Positions 1-11,638 of a stretch of 64,000 nucleotides of DNA are shown piece after piece (position 1 is the first letter of the stretch; the number at the start of each line of letters is the position of its first letter). The DNA comes from Cydia pomonella (lineage: Eukaryota; Arthropoda; Insecta; Lepidoptera; Tortricidae): assembly GCF_033807575.1 (NCBI RefSeq), contig NC_084719.1, forward strand, positions 682,001 through 746,000. The letters are read 5' to 3'. The position numbers and the translations under genes are program-made. The notes below the pieces were generated by a model. That model was not told where the DNA came from and searched no databases. It worked only from the letters and a program-made list of their open reading frames with translations.

Positions 1-892
1 ATCTATAAGCTGTATTTGATGTTGGGTCGTATCAAGACGATTTTGAACTATACGCTCAACAATAGGCATGTTTAGTTGAGAAAGTAAAGTTTGTCAACAG
101 CTTGACATTTTAATGATGTCGGCCTGTTTCTAGACTTTCTAGAAAAAAAATTCTCACGAAATACAAAATGCTATATTAAAAAAAATTGTACATTTAAACT
201 TATATTAGGTTCGCCAAACTTATGTTTAACGATGAAATGAGGCCACTCATTTTCAACGTTAGTACCTTTATCTAAATTATATGATTAATTTATATTACTA
301 AGGTTACTACATATTATATCATATGAACACAGTATAAGTTGTTTACATTTACATATTAAGTTTACATAATTTTGTTCATAAAAAATAAACCTAGGTAATA
401 CTTAGTATTATAAAGATCCTTTACGACCATTACGTGACCGTCCACTAAAACTAAGCTAAGGGCTGTGCTTCCCAACTTCAATCGTTCAAACTTAAGCAAG
501 CTGCTATTACTTTAACCTCAACGTTCGTAGAAGCATTGTGTAAGCTAAAGCCACACTTACGTTGGTTTTAGAGTCGAGAGGAAATTCCTTGAACTCGAAA
601 ATCATAGGAATACCAACAAGGCCAGGGATTTGCTGAATTCCGTAGTCATGCACGGTGTGTAAAGTGTAAACACACGGCGTTGTTTTGTGAGCGTGGCCGC
701 AGGCGCACCGAAATGTGCCAATGTGACTTGAATACGCAATTCAGTTTCATTGGTGCACGGGGGCTAGTATTGACGATATCAATGTATGAGAGAATGGTGT
801 ACAGAAAGGAATCATTTATAGGGCCCTTCCCGTTCCTGGTCCAATAAAATTGTTGAGATAATTTAGTTTGCTGGAGTTAATCATCCTCTTTT
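1..892. other. AT-rich noncoding stretch, nothing recognised
   Basis: I see no open reading frame with recognisable protein similarity, no tRNA-like box and no clear terminal repeat here. A more GC-balanced patch lies around 640-770, but I cannot assign it to a family. Confidence 0.5.
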
Positions 893-1300
893 TAGGGTTC
901 CGTAGCCAAAATGGCAAAAACGGAATTGAATGAATGAATGATGCTTTTATTCGAAACACACATACACAACAACATGAAAATAGACTTAAATCTGGGTAAA
1001 TTAGAAGTTACAGTGCTGCGGGTGGTTCCAGAAAAGGATAACACTCAGCGTGTGTCAATTCTTATAGTTTCGTCATGTTCGTCCGTCCGTCCGTATGTCC
1101 GTGTGTCACTGCCATTTTTCTCGGAAACTGTAATATATATTTTCACGAAATTTGGAATATAAATGTATTTTGTGAGCAGCTATTTAGTTTAAAATTAATA
1201 AAAGTATAATTTTAGGGGGACACTCCATACATGTAATTAACTATAAAAGCGAAAAAGTTAGCAAATAAACTCAACACGTGGCACATCGTAAGATATGACA
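893..1300 (+). repeat. Interrupted copy of the AGGGTTCCGTAG repeat family
   Basis: The stretch opens with AGGGTTCCGTAGCCAAAATG and, after an interruption at about 922-1056, resumes with TATAGTTTCGTCATG followed by a short (GTCC)n run. This order matches the complete member at 26543-27259. The interrupting segment has GAATGAATGAATG at one edge and is unidentified. Neither end is clean, so this is an old, broken copy. No coding capacity is evident. Confidence 0.6.
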
Positions 1301-1903
1301 TTAAGGTTACTAAAAACGTTTTTTTTACTACCTAAACTTCTGGATATAATAGTTCCGAAATTCAATTATATTGTGTCTCGCCCGGTTCAAAAGATAGAGA
1401 GCAAAATACTAGAAGACTGGAAGGTAGATACTTTCCATAACAAATCTAAATAGGTCTTAACTCTGGGAAAACGCATTTTTTTTATATGCGCGTTTGCCAG
1501 ATATTATTTATTAACGATTCCCGATTCAGATTTACTAACATGTTACAGTTTTGATCTTTTTTAATACGACTTTTAAAATCATTAAACTGATTAATGTATG
1601 CGAAATGAAGAGAAAGTCGTGCTTGCGATGCGCGTCAACCACCAAGAAGATCGTCAAGGTCTTATTAAAACCAGTTCTTAACTATAACAAATTTGAATAT
1701 TAGCATCGACCTATCAGTCTTCTTCAATTTAAACGCAGGGCCGTCTGTATTTTAGAACCCTGTGTCATCACGCATAGAACGTGTGTCGTATGCTCGTGTG
1801 ACACGCGAACTAAACTCGATTGAAGAGTTAGGACTTACGAATAGGTATGCGTGGCGTGTCTGACTGGAGCCTTAATTTTTCTACAGTAGGTCTTAAGGGC
1901 CAG

Positions 1904-2000
1904 GGCGCCTAGCCAAGATGACAATCGTAAATAATGTATTGAAATGATAACGTTTTGTTTTCTGCATACGATTGTCATCTTGGCTAGTCTCCTAGGCGCC
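1904..2000. mobile_element. Short foldback MITE, GGCGCCTAGCC termini
   Basis: The left end GGCGCCTAGCCAAGATGACA is mirrored at the right by TGTCATCTTGGCTAG...CTAGGCGCC, so nearly the whole unit folds into one hairpin with a short A/T-rich centre. The element at 8164-8318 has related ends. I know similar hairpin elements from lepidopteran genomes. No transposase is encoded, so it would have been moved in trans. Confidence 0.75.
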
Positions 2001-2329
2001 ACTGGTGCTGGGTTGCGTTGCAGCGCATCGTCGCACCGCATTTTTTTTTAGTTTATTTCACAAATCACAATATACTCGTACAATGTACCTATAATTATTA
2101 AAGTTTGATGCATGTCATAAACAATTGCCACGATACAGGCTGAACTTAGTATGGGGCTCGTTCTACGGCCTCTTTTGTGAAGCCAATTTCTTGAAATAAA
2201 TATATTTAAATTTTTGATATATGCAAAGCAACGCAGCGTTGACGATGCGACCACCTTTGCGACGAAACAACGCGACGCAACGCAATGTACCACTAAGACT
2301 TCTCTGCACTTAAATTGTACACACATTAA

Positions 2330-2518
2330 GAGCGTTTTCTCATGGTCTGATCTGACATCGGATGTGGGATGATGCTTGGAGTAAAACAGCTGCTAGAAAG
2401 TCATCTGCGGCACCAAGTACTGCCTTTTTGGTTTATTTCAAAATATATATATATATATGAAAAGGGACTGTGGTCGTATCCGACATCCGATATCGGATCG
2501 GACAATGTAAAAACGCTC
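2330..2518. mobile_element. MITE with GAGCGTTTT termini
   Basis: The ends GAGCGTTTTCTCATGGTCTG and the reverse complement of GGACAATGTAAAAACGCTC form imperfect inverted repeats, each followed inward by a degenerate CATCGGATG / CATCCGATATCGGATCGG block. The centre holds an (AT)n run at about 2444-2458. It is noncoding and resembles abundant lepidopteran MITEs. Confidence 0.65.
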
Positions 2519-2529
2519 GTACCTACTGC

Positions 2530-2680
2530 CTTGCTTGCGCACTGCCACATTTCTCTATCCTTCTGTATGCTGGAGCGTGGACACTCACTATCATGAAGAA
2601 GAAGGTAGAGGCGTTTGTGATGTCGGTGTATCGACGAATGCTGCGTATTTCACGGCAAGACAGAGTGATTATGAGGGAAA
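2530..2680 (+). pseudogene. Degraded RTE-like LINE reverse transcriptase C-terminal piece
   Basis: One frame reads LLYAGAWTLTIMKKKVEAF and then VYRRMLRISRQDRV, which fits the region just downstream of the RT core in RTE-type non-LTR elements (known pattern: LLYG-E-WTL...LEAFEMW-YRRML-I-W-DRV). It is a short fragment with no endonuclease and no RT catalytic box. It abuts the minisatellite-bearing element that begins near 2717. Decayed transposon, not a host gene. Confidence 0.65.
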
Positions 2681-2716
2681 AATAGTCTTTCGAATCTAAC
2701 GAAATAACGGTTATTT

Positions 2717-3735
2717 TCGCCTATTCCACCTATCCCTACTGCGATATCCCCACCAGTGTGGACATATGGAATATTTTTCCATTTAGTTCTACTGGTAGGG
2801 ATACATGGAATCGAGTTGTCCATCTGTCCCTCCCAGTTTTTAATGGTAGAGCAAGATGGAATTTATTCCATTTATCCCAATCACTTTCCCCCTAGTAGGG
2901 ATACATGGAATTTCTTCCACTTAGCCCAATCACTTTCCCCCTAGTAGGGATACATGGAATTTCTTCCACTTAGCCCTACCTAATTGCTGTTTGGTAGGGC
3001 AATATGGAATTTTCTCCACTCAGCCCGACTTTACTTGCTGTTTGGCAGGGATACAAAAAAAACGGCACCCTGTTACTAAGACTTCGCTGTCCGTCTGTCC
3101 GTCCGTCTGACATGTGACTGTATCTCAAGAACCGTGATAGCTAGAAAGTTGAAATTTAGATTCCCAACCCATCTCAACAGGTTTTTCATGATTAGTGCAA
3201 ATAAGTAAGGGCCAAAAGAGTCCCCACCATAGATTGTTGGAAATAATTCCGCGAGTCCCCACCAGGTAGGCAGTCAGTATAGATGGTTGGAAATAATTCC
3301 GCGAGTCCCCACCAGGTGGGCAGTCAGTATAGATTGTTGGAAATAATTCCGCGAGTCCCCACCAGGGGGGAAGCCAGTATAGATGGTTGGAAATAATTCC
3401 GCGAGTCCCCACCAGGTAGGCAGTCAGTATAGATGGTTGGAAATAATTCCGCGAGTCCCCACCAGGGGGGAAGCCAGTATAGATGGTTGGAAATAATTCC
3501 GCGAGTCCCCACCAGGTAGGCAGTCAGTATAGATGGTTGGAAATAATTCCGCGAGTCCCCACCAGGGGGGAAGCCAGTATAGATAGTTGGAAATAATTCC
3601 GTGAGTCCCTACCGCAGTGGATTTCAGTAGGGATAAATGGAATAATATCCCTACCAGTAGAACTAAATGGAAAAATATTCCATATGTCCACACTGGTGGG
3701 GATATCGCAGTAGGGATAGGTGGAATAGGGGGTTT
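2717..3735. mobile_element. Large inverted-repeat element carrying a minisatellite
   Basis: About 2719-2806 (starting CCTATTCCACCTATCCCTAC) recurs as its reverse complement at about 3646-3732, giving near-identical arms of roughly 85-90 bp. Between them lie several degenerate GTAGGGATACATGGAAT units (about 2800-3050) and a regular 50-bp tandem array. Target-site duplications are not obvious and no protein is recognisable. It could be a nonautonomous DNA transposon or an unusual foldback repeat. Confidence 0.65.
3216..3610. repeat. 50-bp minisatellite with alternating A/B units
   Basis: The 10-mer AAATAATTCC starts at 3241, 3291, 3341, 3391, 3441, 3491, 3541 and 3591, exactly 50 bp apart. Units carry either GGTAGGCAGTCAG (A) or GGGGGGAAGCCAG (B). 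The order is A, A-like, B, A, B, A, B, so the right part is a 100-bp A-B higher-order repeat. Long frames across it are fortuitous, because 50 is not a multiple of three and all frames are cycled. Confidence 0.93.
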
Positions 3736-3927
3736 TCTATGAAATTCCATTTCGGGAGAAAACGGGTTTCCACTAACCAAACCTTTTGATGTCGATCGCT
3801 TCAGCATAATATTATATTCTAGGATTATAGATCTCGCTCAAAAAAATATTGTTTTGCAGCTTTTGAAAGAAGGAAAACCTTTAAACCTAGTTTTTTATTG
3901 TGTCAATAACATACTAAAAATACATAA

Positions 3928-4254
3928 GCGCTGGTGGCCTAGGGGTAAGAGCGTGCGACTTGCAATCCGGAGGTCGCGGGTTCAAACCCCGTCTCGTACC
4001 AATGAGTTTTTCGGAACTTAATGTACGAAATATCATTTTATATTTACAAGTCGCTTTTCGGTGAAGCTAAACATCGTGAGGAAACCGGACTAATCCCAAC
4101 AAGGCTTAGTTTACCCTCTGGGTTGGAAGGTCAGATGGCAGTCGCTTTGGTAAAAACTAGTGCCTACGCCAAATCTTGGGATTAGTTGTCAAGCGGACCC
4201 CAGGCTCCCATGAGCCGTGGCTACATGCCGGGACAACGCGAGGAAGAAGAAGAG
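3928..4254 (+). mobile_element. tRNA-derived SINE (GAAGAAG-tail family), intact
   Basis: The head has a pol III A-box-like TGGCCTAGGGGTAAGAG and B-box-like GGTCGCGGGTTCAAACCCC, spaced as in a tRNA gene. The tRNA-unrelated body ends in GAGGAAGAAGAAGAG. The flanks carry AATAACATACTAAAAA at 3905-3920 and again at 4255-4270, a 16-bp target-site duplication. The same family is intact at 31204-31530 and 43218-43541 and decayed at about 33205-33310, 36185-36345 and 37585-37700. A LINE partner would mobilise it. Confidence 0.93.
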
Positions 4255-4524
4255 AATAACATACTAAAAAATCATGGGGAATGGAAAATAATTAGAAGTG
4301 GAAAAACATTTTCTCTTTTTGTATAGACGGTCACGTATACTTCACTCTTGATGTAGAGGTTCTTCAGCTGATGGGTGTATGTTTAGAGATCGTTAACACA
4401 AATAGGGGGAAACTTTAATATCTAGGCCACATAATTAGAAGTCAAAAGTACGAGAGAGTATTTAGTTGATAATACAAGGGAAGACTCATGGTAAAACTTT
4501 CTCTATTCTCTCTATTTTTTGGTA

Positions 4525-4620
4525 CGGACGGCTAAAGCATGGAATGCGCTCCCGCCATCTGATAAATATGACCTCGGTCTCTTTAAAGCAAGAGTGAATA
4601 GGTTACTACTGAACCGGTGA
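4525..4620 (+). pseudogene. C-terminal tail of a non-LTR retrotransposon RT
   Basis: Thirty-two codons including the stop read RTAKAWNALPPSDKYDLGLF, then KARVNRLLLNR and TGA. The W-NALP...LG-FK-RVNR-LL pattern is the C-terminus of RT proteins in several insect LINE clades. What follows (CTTAGGCCCTG, then CGATCAG) looks like its 3' UTR. No RT core is upstream, so this is a 5'-truncated dead copy. Confidence 0.65.
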
Positions 4621-5011
4621 GTTCCATCTTAGGCCCTGTCTTCACTTTCGATCAGGTGTGACTAGAGCCAATCGCCGATCAGTTTTTTAATTTAAAAAAA
4701 AAGAAGTGTCGGTGAAAGAAGAATATCATGGCTTAGAGAACTGCGCGAATGGTTCCAAAAAAGCACACGATTACGAGCTGCTGTATCGAAGGTTCTGATT
4801 ACTATAATTATTGTCAAACTGCAATAGCAGAGGGCACCTGAAGACGAAGACTGCCTCAAATTCAGGTACAATTAAATAATCAAAACGAAATAAATGTTTT
4901 AAATAAACCAGTGACGGAATACATATAGACTAAGCTGTATTTAATTAATTTTGGGATTTCTGGGGTTATAGGTTATAATAAATAAAACCAGTATGTGGTC
5001 AAAATAATAAC

Positions 5012-5392
5012 CCTCCTTTTTGCCGTAGTCGGGAAAAGAACATTCTTTCGACGCATCGTACCTGGGTACATCCTTAAACTGCGTCCAAAAGAAAGGTATG
5101 GGCATTGTGAATGTCATCTCGCTTTGTGTGGTAGGGCACAGCACTGCGGACGTCATTCCAGACCTAGAGCAGAGTCCAGCTGGGGAAGTACCTCCACCTT
5201 ACAGAAAACCGCAGCCCTACTCATAGTGTCGTGTTCCTGCCGGTGAGTAAGGTTGCTAGAGCTCAACGAGGGTGTCAAGTGTTAGGGTCGGCAACGCGCA
5301 TGTTACTCCTCTGGAGTTGCATTCGGACATAGGCTACGGAGACTGCTTACCCACAGGCGGTCCGTGTGCTTGTTTGCTACCGACGTAGTATA
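5012..5392 (-). repeat. Interspersed repeat, TACTACGTCGGTGG family
   Basis: In reverse complement this starts TACTACGTCGGTAGCAAACA and runs through CCTGATG-like, GCCGACCCT, GAACACGACACTATGAGTAG and GGACGTAGTTTAAGG-like blocks that also occur, in the same order, at 24000-24600, 60655-60905 and, as head fragments, at 32115-32232 and 40490-40590. An (AT)n run lies at its head (about 5388-5410). It is abundant in Lepidoptera as far as I recall, but I cannot place it in a named class. Confidence 0.7.
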
Positions 5393-5734
5393 TATATATA
5401 TATATATATAAACGCTCGTGGACACACATCGATCGCGTGTAATAATAACTCTAGGGTATCTGGTCTCGTTGAAATCTGTGACAATACGTATTCAAATAAA
5501 TTGATGAATTCATTATTTTGGGTTATGGGACCCAAAGGCATTGTATGGCGATATCACTTTGAGTTGATGACTTCAATCATGTAATGTGTTCGGGCTTTAT
5601 CGGACAACTGATATCATGATTGTATTGCTACCATGATTTTTCCTGTTGTGAAAAGATTGCCTCGTGACAACCGTATTATTACGGGAAGCCAATTCATACG
5701 TAAACTTTGACATCAAAATGATGTAATTAACTTA

Positions 5735-6218
5735 TCATTCCGGTGGCAGGACCGGAGCCAATTATACTTCTGCCTTATGCCTGGCTCCGGAACATGCTGC
5801 GACACAACACCAAGGTAAAACACCAACAGTACTGGTCTAACCTAGGCACGTGCAGGCAGGGGAAGGAAGCCCTCCCGACAATTCGACCCCGGTTTGTCGA
5901 GGAGGCTGAGACAGCTGAAGAGGCCACAGCTCCGGCTTTTGACTGGGGCCATAACCGGCCACGCTCCACTAAACAAACACCTACTAACCCTACGTGTTAC
6001 AGATAGCCCCCTCTGCAGAGCTTGCAGGGGGGCAGAGGAGACAGCCGCCCACGTCATTCTTGAATGCCCAGGGTTGGCAGAGTACCGGGCACAATACCTC
6101 GGTTCGCCGGGGTCTCTCCCAGAAGTCGTTGGCAACTTTAAGGGTCTACTAGGCTTCTTGGTAGAGTTGGGTTGGCAAGAGTAGTGCCGACAACCCATCA
6201 CGCAAAATAAATAAATAT
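5735..6218 (+). pseudogene. 3' end of a Jockey/R1-like LINE, frameshifted
   Basis: An upstream frame gives YWSNLGTCRQGKEALPTIRP. After a one-base shift near 5890 the product continues RRLRQLKRPQLRLLTGAITG, DSPLCRACRGAEETAAHVIL and GFLVELGWQE-stop at 6184. The CRAC...EE--AHVI-EC block is the Cys/His region behind the RNase H-like domain of insect LINEs. It parallels the copy at 15538-16008. The tail ends in ACGCAAAATAAATAAAT. 5'-truncated and frameshifted, so inactive. Confidence 0.8.
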
Positions 6219-6734
6219 GACAAAATCGCTTCAAGACGGATTCTCTGCAATAGTGACGTCACTATTGCCAGCCGTTTTTTTAGGAACGTTTCAACGTCAA
6301 AATGAACCTGATCCACTGATACCATTCATAAAAACTAGTCATCTAGCTTATTGGTGGCTATACTTGCCCACCTGTCCGTATGCATGTGGCAGACGTGACC
6401 CGCCCGCATTTAAGTAGTAAATTTGAATACCGCTAAATATAGCCTACCATTAGGTATTTATCTTTGTCTTGTCACATCACCATGTAAAATAATCCTTATT
6501 TAAAATATGCGTGATGCGGTGTCCCAATCTACTCGACGCTTAACGTGACGTGCATAAAATTTAAATAATATCGCACCGTTTGGCTTCCGAACGTGGAAGG
6601 GAGTTTTATTGGGAAATTGACGATAAAACATGAAAGTTATCGGATCACAATCCTCATTTTCTCATAAATTTTAACATCTCTCGAAGCTCGGTTATAGGTA
6701 CTTATTACCTAAATAAGTATTGGTAAAAAACAAA

Positions 6735-6965
6735 TGCATAGGTAATAACAGGGAGTGCTCCGAGGAATTATTGGGATTAATCACCCATTCTTTCGAGGTG
6801 GCCAAGCCAGCGGAGACGATGCCTCGAATTTTTGGTTCACCTATATTATATTCGGCTCGGCAATCGTAGAACAAGCGATTGCCGAGCCGAATATAATATA
6901 AGATTTTTTTCGGATTCTCCAACTGCCATCGTCCCTTTTGACGGGTCCCAGAATCTTTCTTAACA
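6735..6965 (-). pseudogene. RTE-like LINE fragment interrupted by a perfect hairpin
   Basis: On the minus strand one frame gives KVLRKILGPVKRDDGSWRIR and, beyond the hairpin and in another frame, RLRWLGHLERM. Both are signatures of the C-terminal part of RTE-type LINE proteins, as also at 38250-38580. A two-base shift and the hairpin at 6842-6900 break the frame. 5'-truncated and dead. Host function is unlikely. Confidence 0.75.
6842..6900. repeat. Perfect 25-bp inverted repeat, 9-nt loop
   Basis: The arms 6842-6866 and 6876-6900 are exact reverse complements (25 of 25) around a loop at 6867-6875. The arm includes TTCGGCTCGGCAATCG. The right arm (read on the minus strand) encodes an AEPNII-like piece of the surrounding LINE, so the left arm looks like a local inverted duplication of LINE sequence. 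Confidence 0.95.
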
Positions 6966-7568
6966 CCTTAGGCTCTGTGTCAGTAGGCTGTGTGATAGTC
7001 AAAAATACAAATAACAAGTTGGACGAAACCGGATAACAGAATTTAAGCTCGACAAAAGAAATCACGAACCTCTACAAAGTCTAAAACACACCTTAATAAT
7101 TTGTAACTATTTTTGCACAAAGCTATTGAAACTTGAAAATTGCTTCTCAATGCGTATATTATAATGTCTTAAAATCTTATTATAAAAATCTTATTTAGTT
7201 TTATACTTTAATTGTAAAAATGAAAAATTATAATCTTTTAGTATTTCCTCTTCTCATTTGGGTCTCAAAAAAAACACAATTCAACAACAATGACACCCGC
7301 GATCCATGGCGCGCACGGCTGTCCGCTCAGTCCTCAGCGAGCTACGTTCGGAGAAGATCCTGAACTCACTGCTCCGCTCGTAGGCGATCCCAGTGTTTTC
7401 CCGTTTGGTAGATGCAAGCGACTACGAAATGAGAACCCGCCAAGCGGGTTCCCGGCACTCATTGTAAGGTCATTGATATGAGGACCAACGGGCGTGGCAA
7501 GTTTGAAAAACTAATATAAAATCTTTTACTTTACCTAATCTAAAAGAAATCACAGAAGATGAAAGTCA

Positions 7569-7713
7569 GGGGGCCTACCGCGAAAACCGAAATTCGCAAA
7601 TTGCGGGGATCTTTCTCTTTTACTCTCACTAAGACGACTACGTAATTGTTGTTGTAGAATGACAGAGAAAAATGCCCGCAATTGACGAATTTCGATTTTC
7701 CCGGTAGCCGCCC
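7569..7713. mobile_element. MITE with GGGGCCTACCGCGAAAACC termini
   Basis: The left end GGGGCCTACCGCGAAAACCG is mirrored by TTCGATTTTCCCGGTAGCCG plus CCC at the right, with a second inner inverted pair (TCTTTCTCTTTTACTC / ACAGAGAAAAATG). The same family occurs at 15372-15502 and 52541-52642. It is a hairpin element abundant in Lepidoptera in my recollection, without a coding sequence. Confidence 0.8.
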
Positions 7714-8163
7714 AGGAGTCACCATCCCTATCATATATACTTCCATTATCATATTAAGACTTCAACAAGTTTGTCACTGAACCTTCTATAAATTTATGGT
7801 ATTAAAAGCGCAATGACCGCTGCTCAAGCCGTGCTTATTACACTCAGCAGACTGAACGGAATATAAAAACTTTAATTGTTAACAAATCAGCACTTCAATA
7901 AAAGATATTTAAAAATTTGCCTTTCATGTTCAGTCTGTCTGTAATATGGCAATCAGATATAACTCAGACTTGGAATATTTGATTTTTGTTGAAGTATGTT
8001 TTTTTGTAAATATAAAATGTAAAAGATTTCTTTTACAAACAGGAGCAACATTTTCGTTATTTTTTTGGACTTTAATCCACGTACCGTGATATTGGTATCA
8101 TCTTTTTTTTATTTCAATACGCTTTGTTTCATCACCTCTCAAATCAAGTCATTCTTCGTCGAA

Positions 8164-8318
8164 GGGGGCCTAGCCAAGACGACAATTCTTGATAAAAATC
8201 GCAAATCAAAATTAGAATAAGATATGGAAAAAGTCACGTAAGTTTTCGTAGAATCTGTCTTCAGAATGCAATTATTTTCTTTTCTTTAGATATAGTATGT
8301 AATCTTGGCTAGGCCCCC
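8164..8318. mobile_element. MITE with GGGGGCCTAGCCAAGA termini
   Basis: GGGGGCCTAGCCAAGACGAC at the left is matched by AATCTTGGCTAGGCCCCC at the right as a terminal inverted repeat of about 16 bp. The interior is A/T-rich and unrelated to the interior at 1904-2000, although the ends are. This is the usual relation between MITE subfamilies moved by one transposase. Confidence 0.8.
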
Positions 8319-8524
8319 AGGTATTGAATTAGGAGTTACATTGCAATGAGTATGCAATAGAGATAGCAACAGGCGGAACGAAAATCTATTTGAAAAGCGT
8401 CTCTCCTTTATTCGAAATAAGATATGTTTTTTTTATTATTTAGAAATAACACTTAACAATTACTAACTGTTTCGATAGATACAAGAAAAACAAACTTTTC
8501 ACGTTACATCACATTTCAAGTGTC

Positions 8525-8760
8525 ATCATCAATTGCCCTCAAGTCTACCGCACTATGCAAGCAGTGGGTATTGAGATTGACATATATCTAAAGACGGGCC
8601 TTACGGACAATAAGAATGGGGCCAGTACAGCGGTGTCACGCACACGAATTCGAGCCAATCGTGCAGTCTAGCGCCACAATGCGATAGGTTGATGAGTTCG
8701 CATCACGCGCGCGGTTTGTTCCAACTGGTTGCTTTAAACTACACGACTACGAAATGGACT
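8525..8760. repeat. GC-balanced interspersed repeat, class unknown
   Basis: This block (GACGGGCCTTACGGACAATA, CGCACACGAATTCGAGCCAA, CGCATCACGCGCGCGG) is much richer in GC than its surroundings. It matches a repeat I remember as common in moth genomes. There is only one copy in this window, so the evidence here is base composition plus memory. I see no terminal repeats or frame. Confidence 0.4.
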
Positions 8761-9129
8761 TCGTAAATATACATGTTAATCGTTTGACACAAATAAATCA
8801 CGAATATTAAAAGAAAACAACAATTATTCCGACGAATTGACAACCCCTTTTTGAAATCGATTAAGTACCAAATAACCGAAAATTTTGACTTTTTATAAAC
8901 AATTAAATACTTAATTACATAGGTAATAACCCTAAAGCTATTAAAATTTCACCGCAACCCATTTCCCAATAGATCGATCTTATCTAATCACCGATGACTC
9001 CAGAGGTCCGCGAGGGATAATAAATCCGGGCTGGAGGTGATCGGAGCCGGTACTTTAATTGGGACTTTTTGGTATATTGCCGTTAGATGGCGGTATATAG
9101 TATAAACTAGATAAGTTTAATTTTAAGTT

Positions 9130-9277
9130 AAAGGCTTTTGATGTTTCTAGTTTATTTATTTACTTTACTGCACAATAGAAAATTTATCGTCTAAAAAGCG
9201 GACTTTGGTTTTTCATTTCTTATCTGTTTTTAACTGTATGGCGCACAATAAAGAATATTTACTTACTTACTTACTTA
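9130..9277 (+). repeat. LINE-like 3' tail ending in (TTAC)n
   Basis: The sequence ends GGCGCACAATAAAGAATATT followed by four TTAC units (about 9258-9276). A polyadenylation-like AATAAA ahead of a short simple repeat is typical of 3' ends of insect non-LTR elements. No coding part is recognisable upstream. Confidence 0.45.
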
Positions 9278-10389
9278 ATCCCAAGAGGCATTCTCTGCCA
9301 GTCAACCTTAAGGCACAGCAGAGATTGTGGGCGGTGACATATCTGTGCCGCATTTCTATGTGCTGTAGCTACTACTAAGGTTTATTACCACTAAAAGTTT
9401 ATCTAAGATTTAACATAAATAAGCAACAAAATACATAAATACATAATACAAATAATACATTTAATATATATATGTATCTATACATGTAATTTCTTGGTCT
9501 TATAGGGTGGGTTCTAGAGGTTCGTAGCGTATCGTATATACGCTACTTATTTTTCAAAAGTATTTTTTAATTCACACGTCATTCCCATATTTTTATTTTG
9601 TCTCCACCCCATGTTACTGCCGCCATACGTACGGTGGGGAAAGATGGGAATAATTAATGTGAATGCACTGATTCCCATCTACGTCCGGTAGGGACAAATG
9701 AGAATACACCATTTCTATTTCTTAACTTTTTGACTAATCACATAATTCCCAATCTAATCTAACTAAAGCTATCAAAATTTCACTGCAACCCGTTTGCAGT
9801 ATGTTGAGCCCGTAGATGGTAGAGTCGAAACTAAATAATCCTCGTTCCAAATTTTAGAAACTGGCTTACTCGTTTTAGAATTACTAGTTGAAATAAAAAT
9901 TACAAGATATGAATGTAGGTCACCGACGAAATTTAAAACGCGCATTTTTAATTTAATACAATTCTATTAAAATTCTGACTACAAGATGTAAATTGAAAAG
10001 TCGAATTTGTAAATAAAATCCTATACATTTCCAATTAGCGACCTGTATATTTCTTCTGACCAATTGTCAGTACGAAAACTCTATATACTTCAGCTCATAC
10101 TAAAAACTCGTACAAATACCAACTATAAGCCAGACACAAAAACCACACGTAGGAAAAATATTTATGTTTTAACTATTCCAACAGTAAAACTGTATTTGCT
10201 AGCAGGCAATACGCTTCACAATCTGCTTACCTATATAACTTAATAAATAAACATATTAATATTTATCCTTCTTCCAATTTAAACAAACGGTTAAAATGTA
10301 AAACTTACAATGACATCAAGAAAATAATATCTCAAAGTTAATCTAATTATATCATATCAAATCCCACATGCATACACTTAAATACACAA

Positions 10390-10390
10390 T

Positions 10391-10478
<88 letters not shown>
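10390..10478. repeat. (AC)n microsatellite
   Basis: An almost pure AC dinucleotide run of more than 80 bp, flanked by ACAATCAAAC and ATACACTTAG. It lies about 300 bp before the start of the duplicated segment and is not part of it. Confidence 0.97.
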
Positions 10479-10483
<5 letters not shown>

Positions 10484-11638
10484 TTAGTCGCTCACTGATT
10501 ATTTCAAAATATTGGATTGTTACAGTTGCGTTTCGTTCGCCACGGAGCGTGAACGATATGCACGTTGGCTACGCGGCCTGTTCAGAAAATAACTGGTTTT
10601 GCTCTGTCATACAAAATATTGTTCTTACACTAGTTTTTAGTCTAATATTTATATTTTGCATGATATTCTAATGTTAATTTTAATTCTAACTATAATTGTA
10701 AATTGTTACCATTACTAATGTTAATAGCATAAAATAACTCTGTTACTTACCAATAGTGGAAGAGCGGTATTCTCTTAATACAAGTATTTAAAAATCCGGA
10801 CTTACTTAGTCCATCCAATATTTAGGTTCCTCTAAACTTACCATTATCAATGACAGTGCCTCTGATCAATAAAGTATCTGTAGTCTTTGTTTTTTCTACA
10901 TAATATTTCTTTTCATGTTACAAAAGTGCATGTTCAACACAACAAGTTCATTCTACAACACCTACGGGCCACCATTTGCCTGTGTCCTTACAAAGTGGCT
11001 TTGCAGTAAAAATGTTTAAAGCAAACTTGCATAGTTTTCCAGGAAAATGCTGGTTTTTCAAGCGATTTTCTTTGTGTTTTGTCCGCGGAAAATACTTCTA
11101 GCCGCCTGTCTTAGTGATGAAGTGAATACATTAAGGTGGCTAGTTGAAATTTGCTTTTAAATATTTTACTTGTATTTATGTAAGTTAGCTGTATTTTTTT
11201 TTATGAAAATGTTTAGACAGTGAGCGGTTGGCAAAAATACGTATCTTAAAATGTGGCTAGTTTGCTACCCACTTGGTAAGTGTGCTCCAAGTTATTTATT
11301 TCTTTTTTTTTATAAAATGTTTTTATTTATTCAGATTTTTTACAAATTAAACTAAAATTAGACCTAAAGTTTCTATTTTTATATAATAACTATAATTATC
11401 ATAAGCTCATTTAAATGTTACAACGTGATAGTTGTGATGGTCTACTATAATCGGCATTTATATCAATATACCTTAAATTTCGAATATTAAGGCAAAGTAC
11501 CATTTGACTGTAGTTACCTACAAGATATTTTTTGAAATCATACAAGTTTTTGAAGTACATATATCGAAAACTAGTCACACATATTTAAATAATTAATGGA
11601 ATCAGGCGTTACTTTGCGGAAAGCCATGCGAATTAACA

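Noticed and set aside
3125..3807. Overlapping minus-strand proteins of repeated WWGLAELFPTIYTD-like units
   Set aside because: They are translations of the 50-bp minisatellite; all frames are equally open because of its composition.
7420..7460. Terminator-like palindrome AACCCGCCAAGCGGGTT
   Set aside because: Only a 7-bp stem, no T run and no gene nearby; bacterial-type terminators are not expected here.
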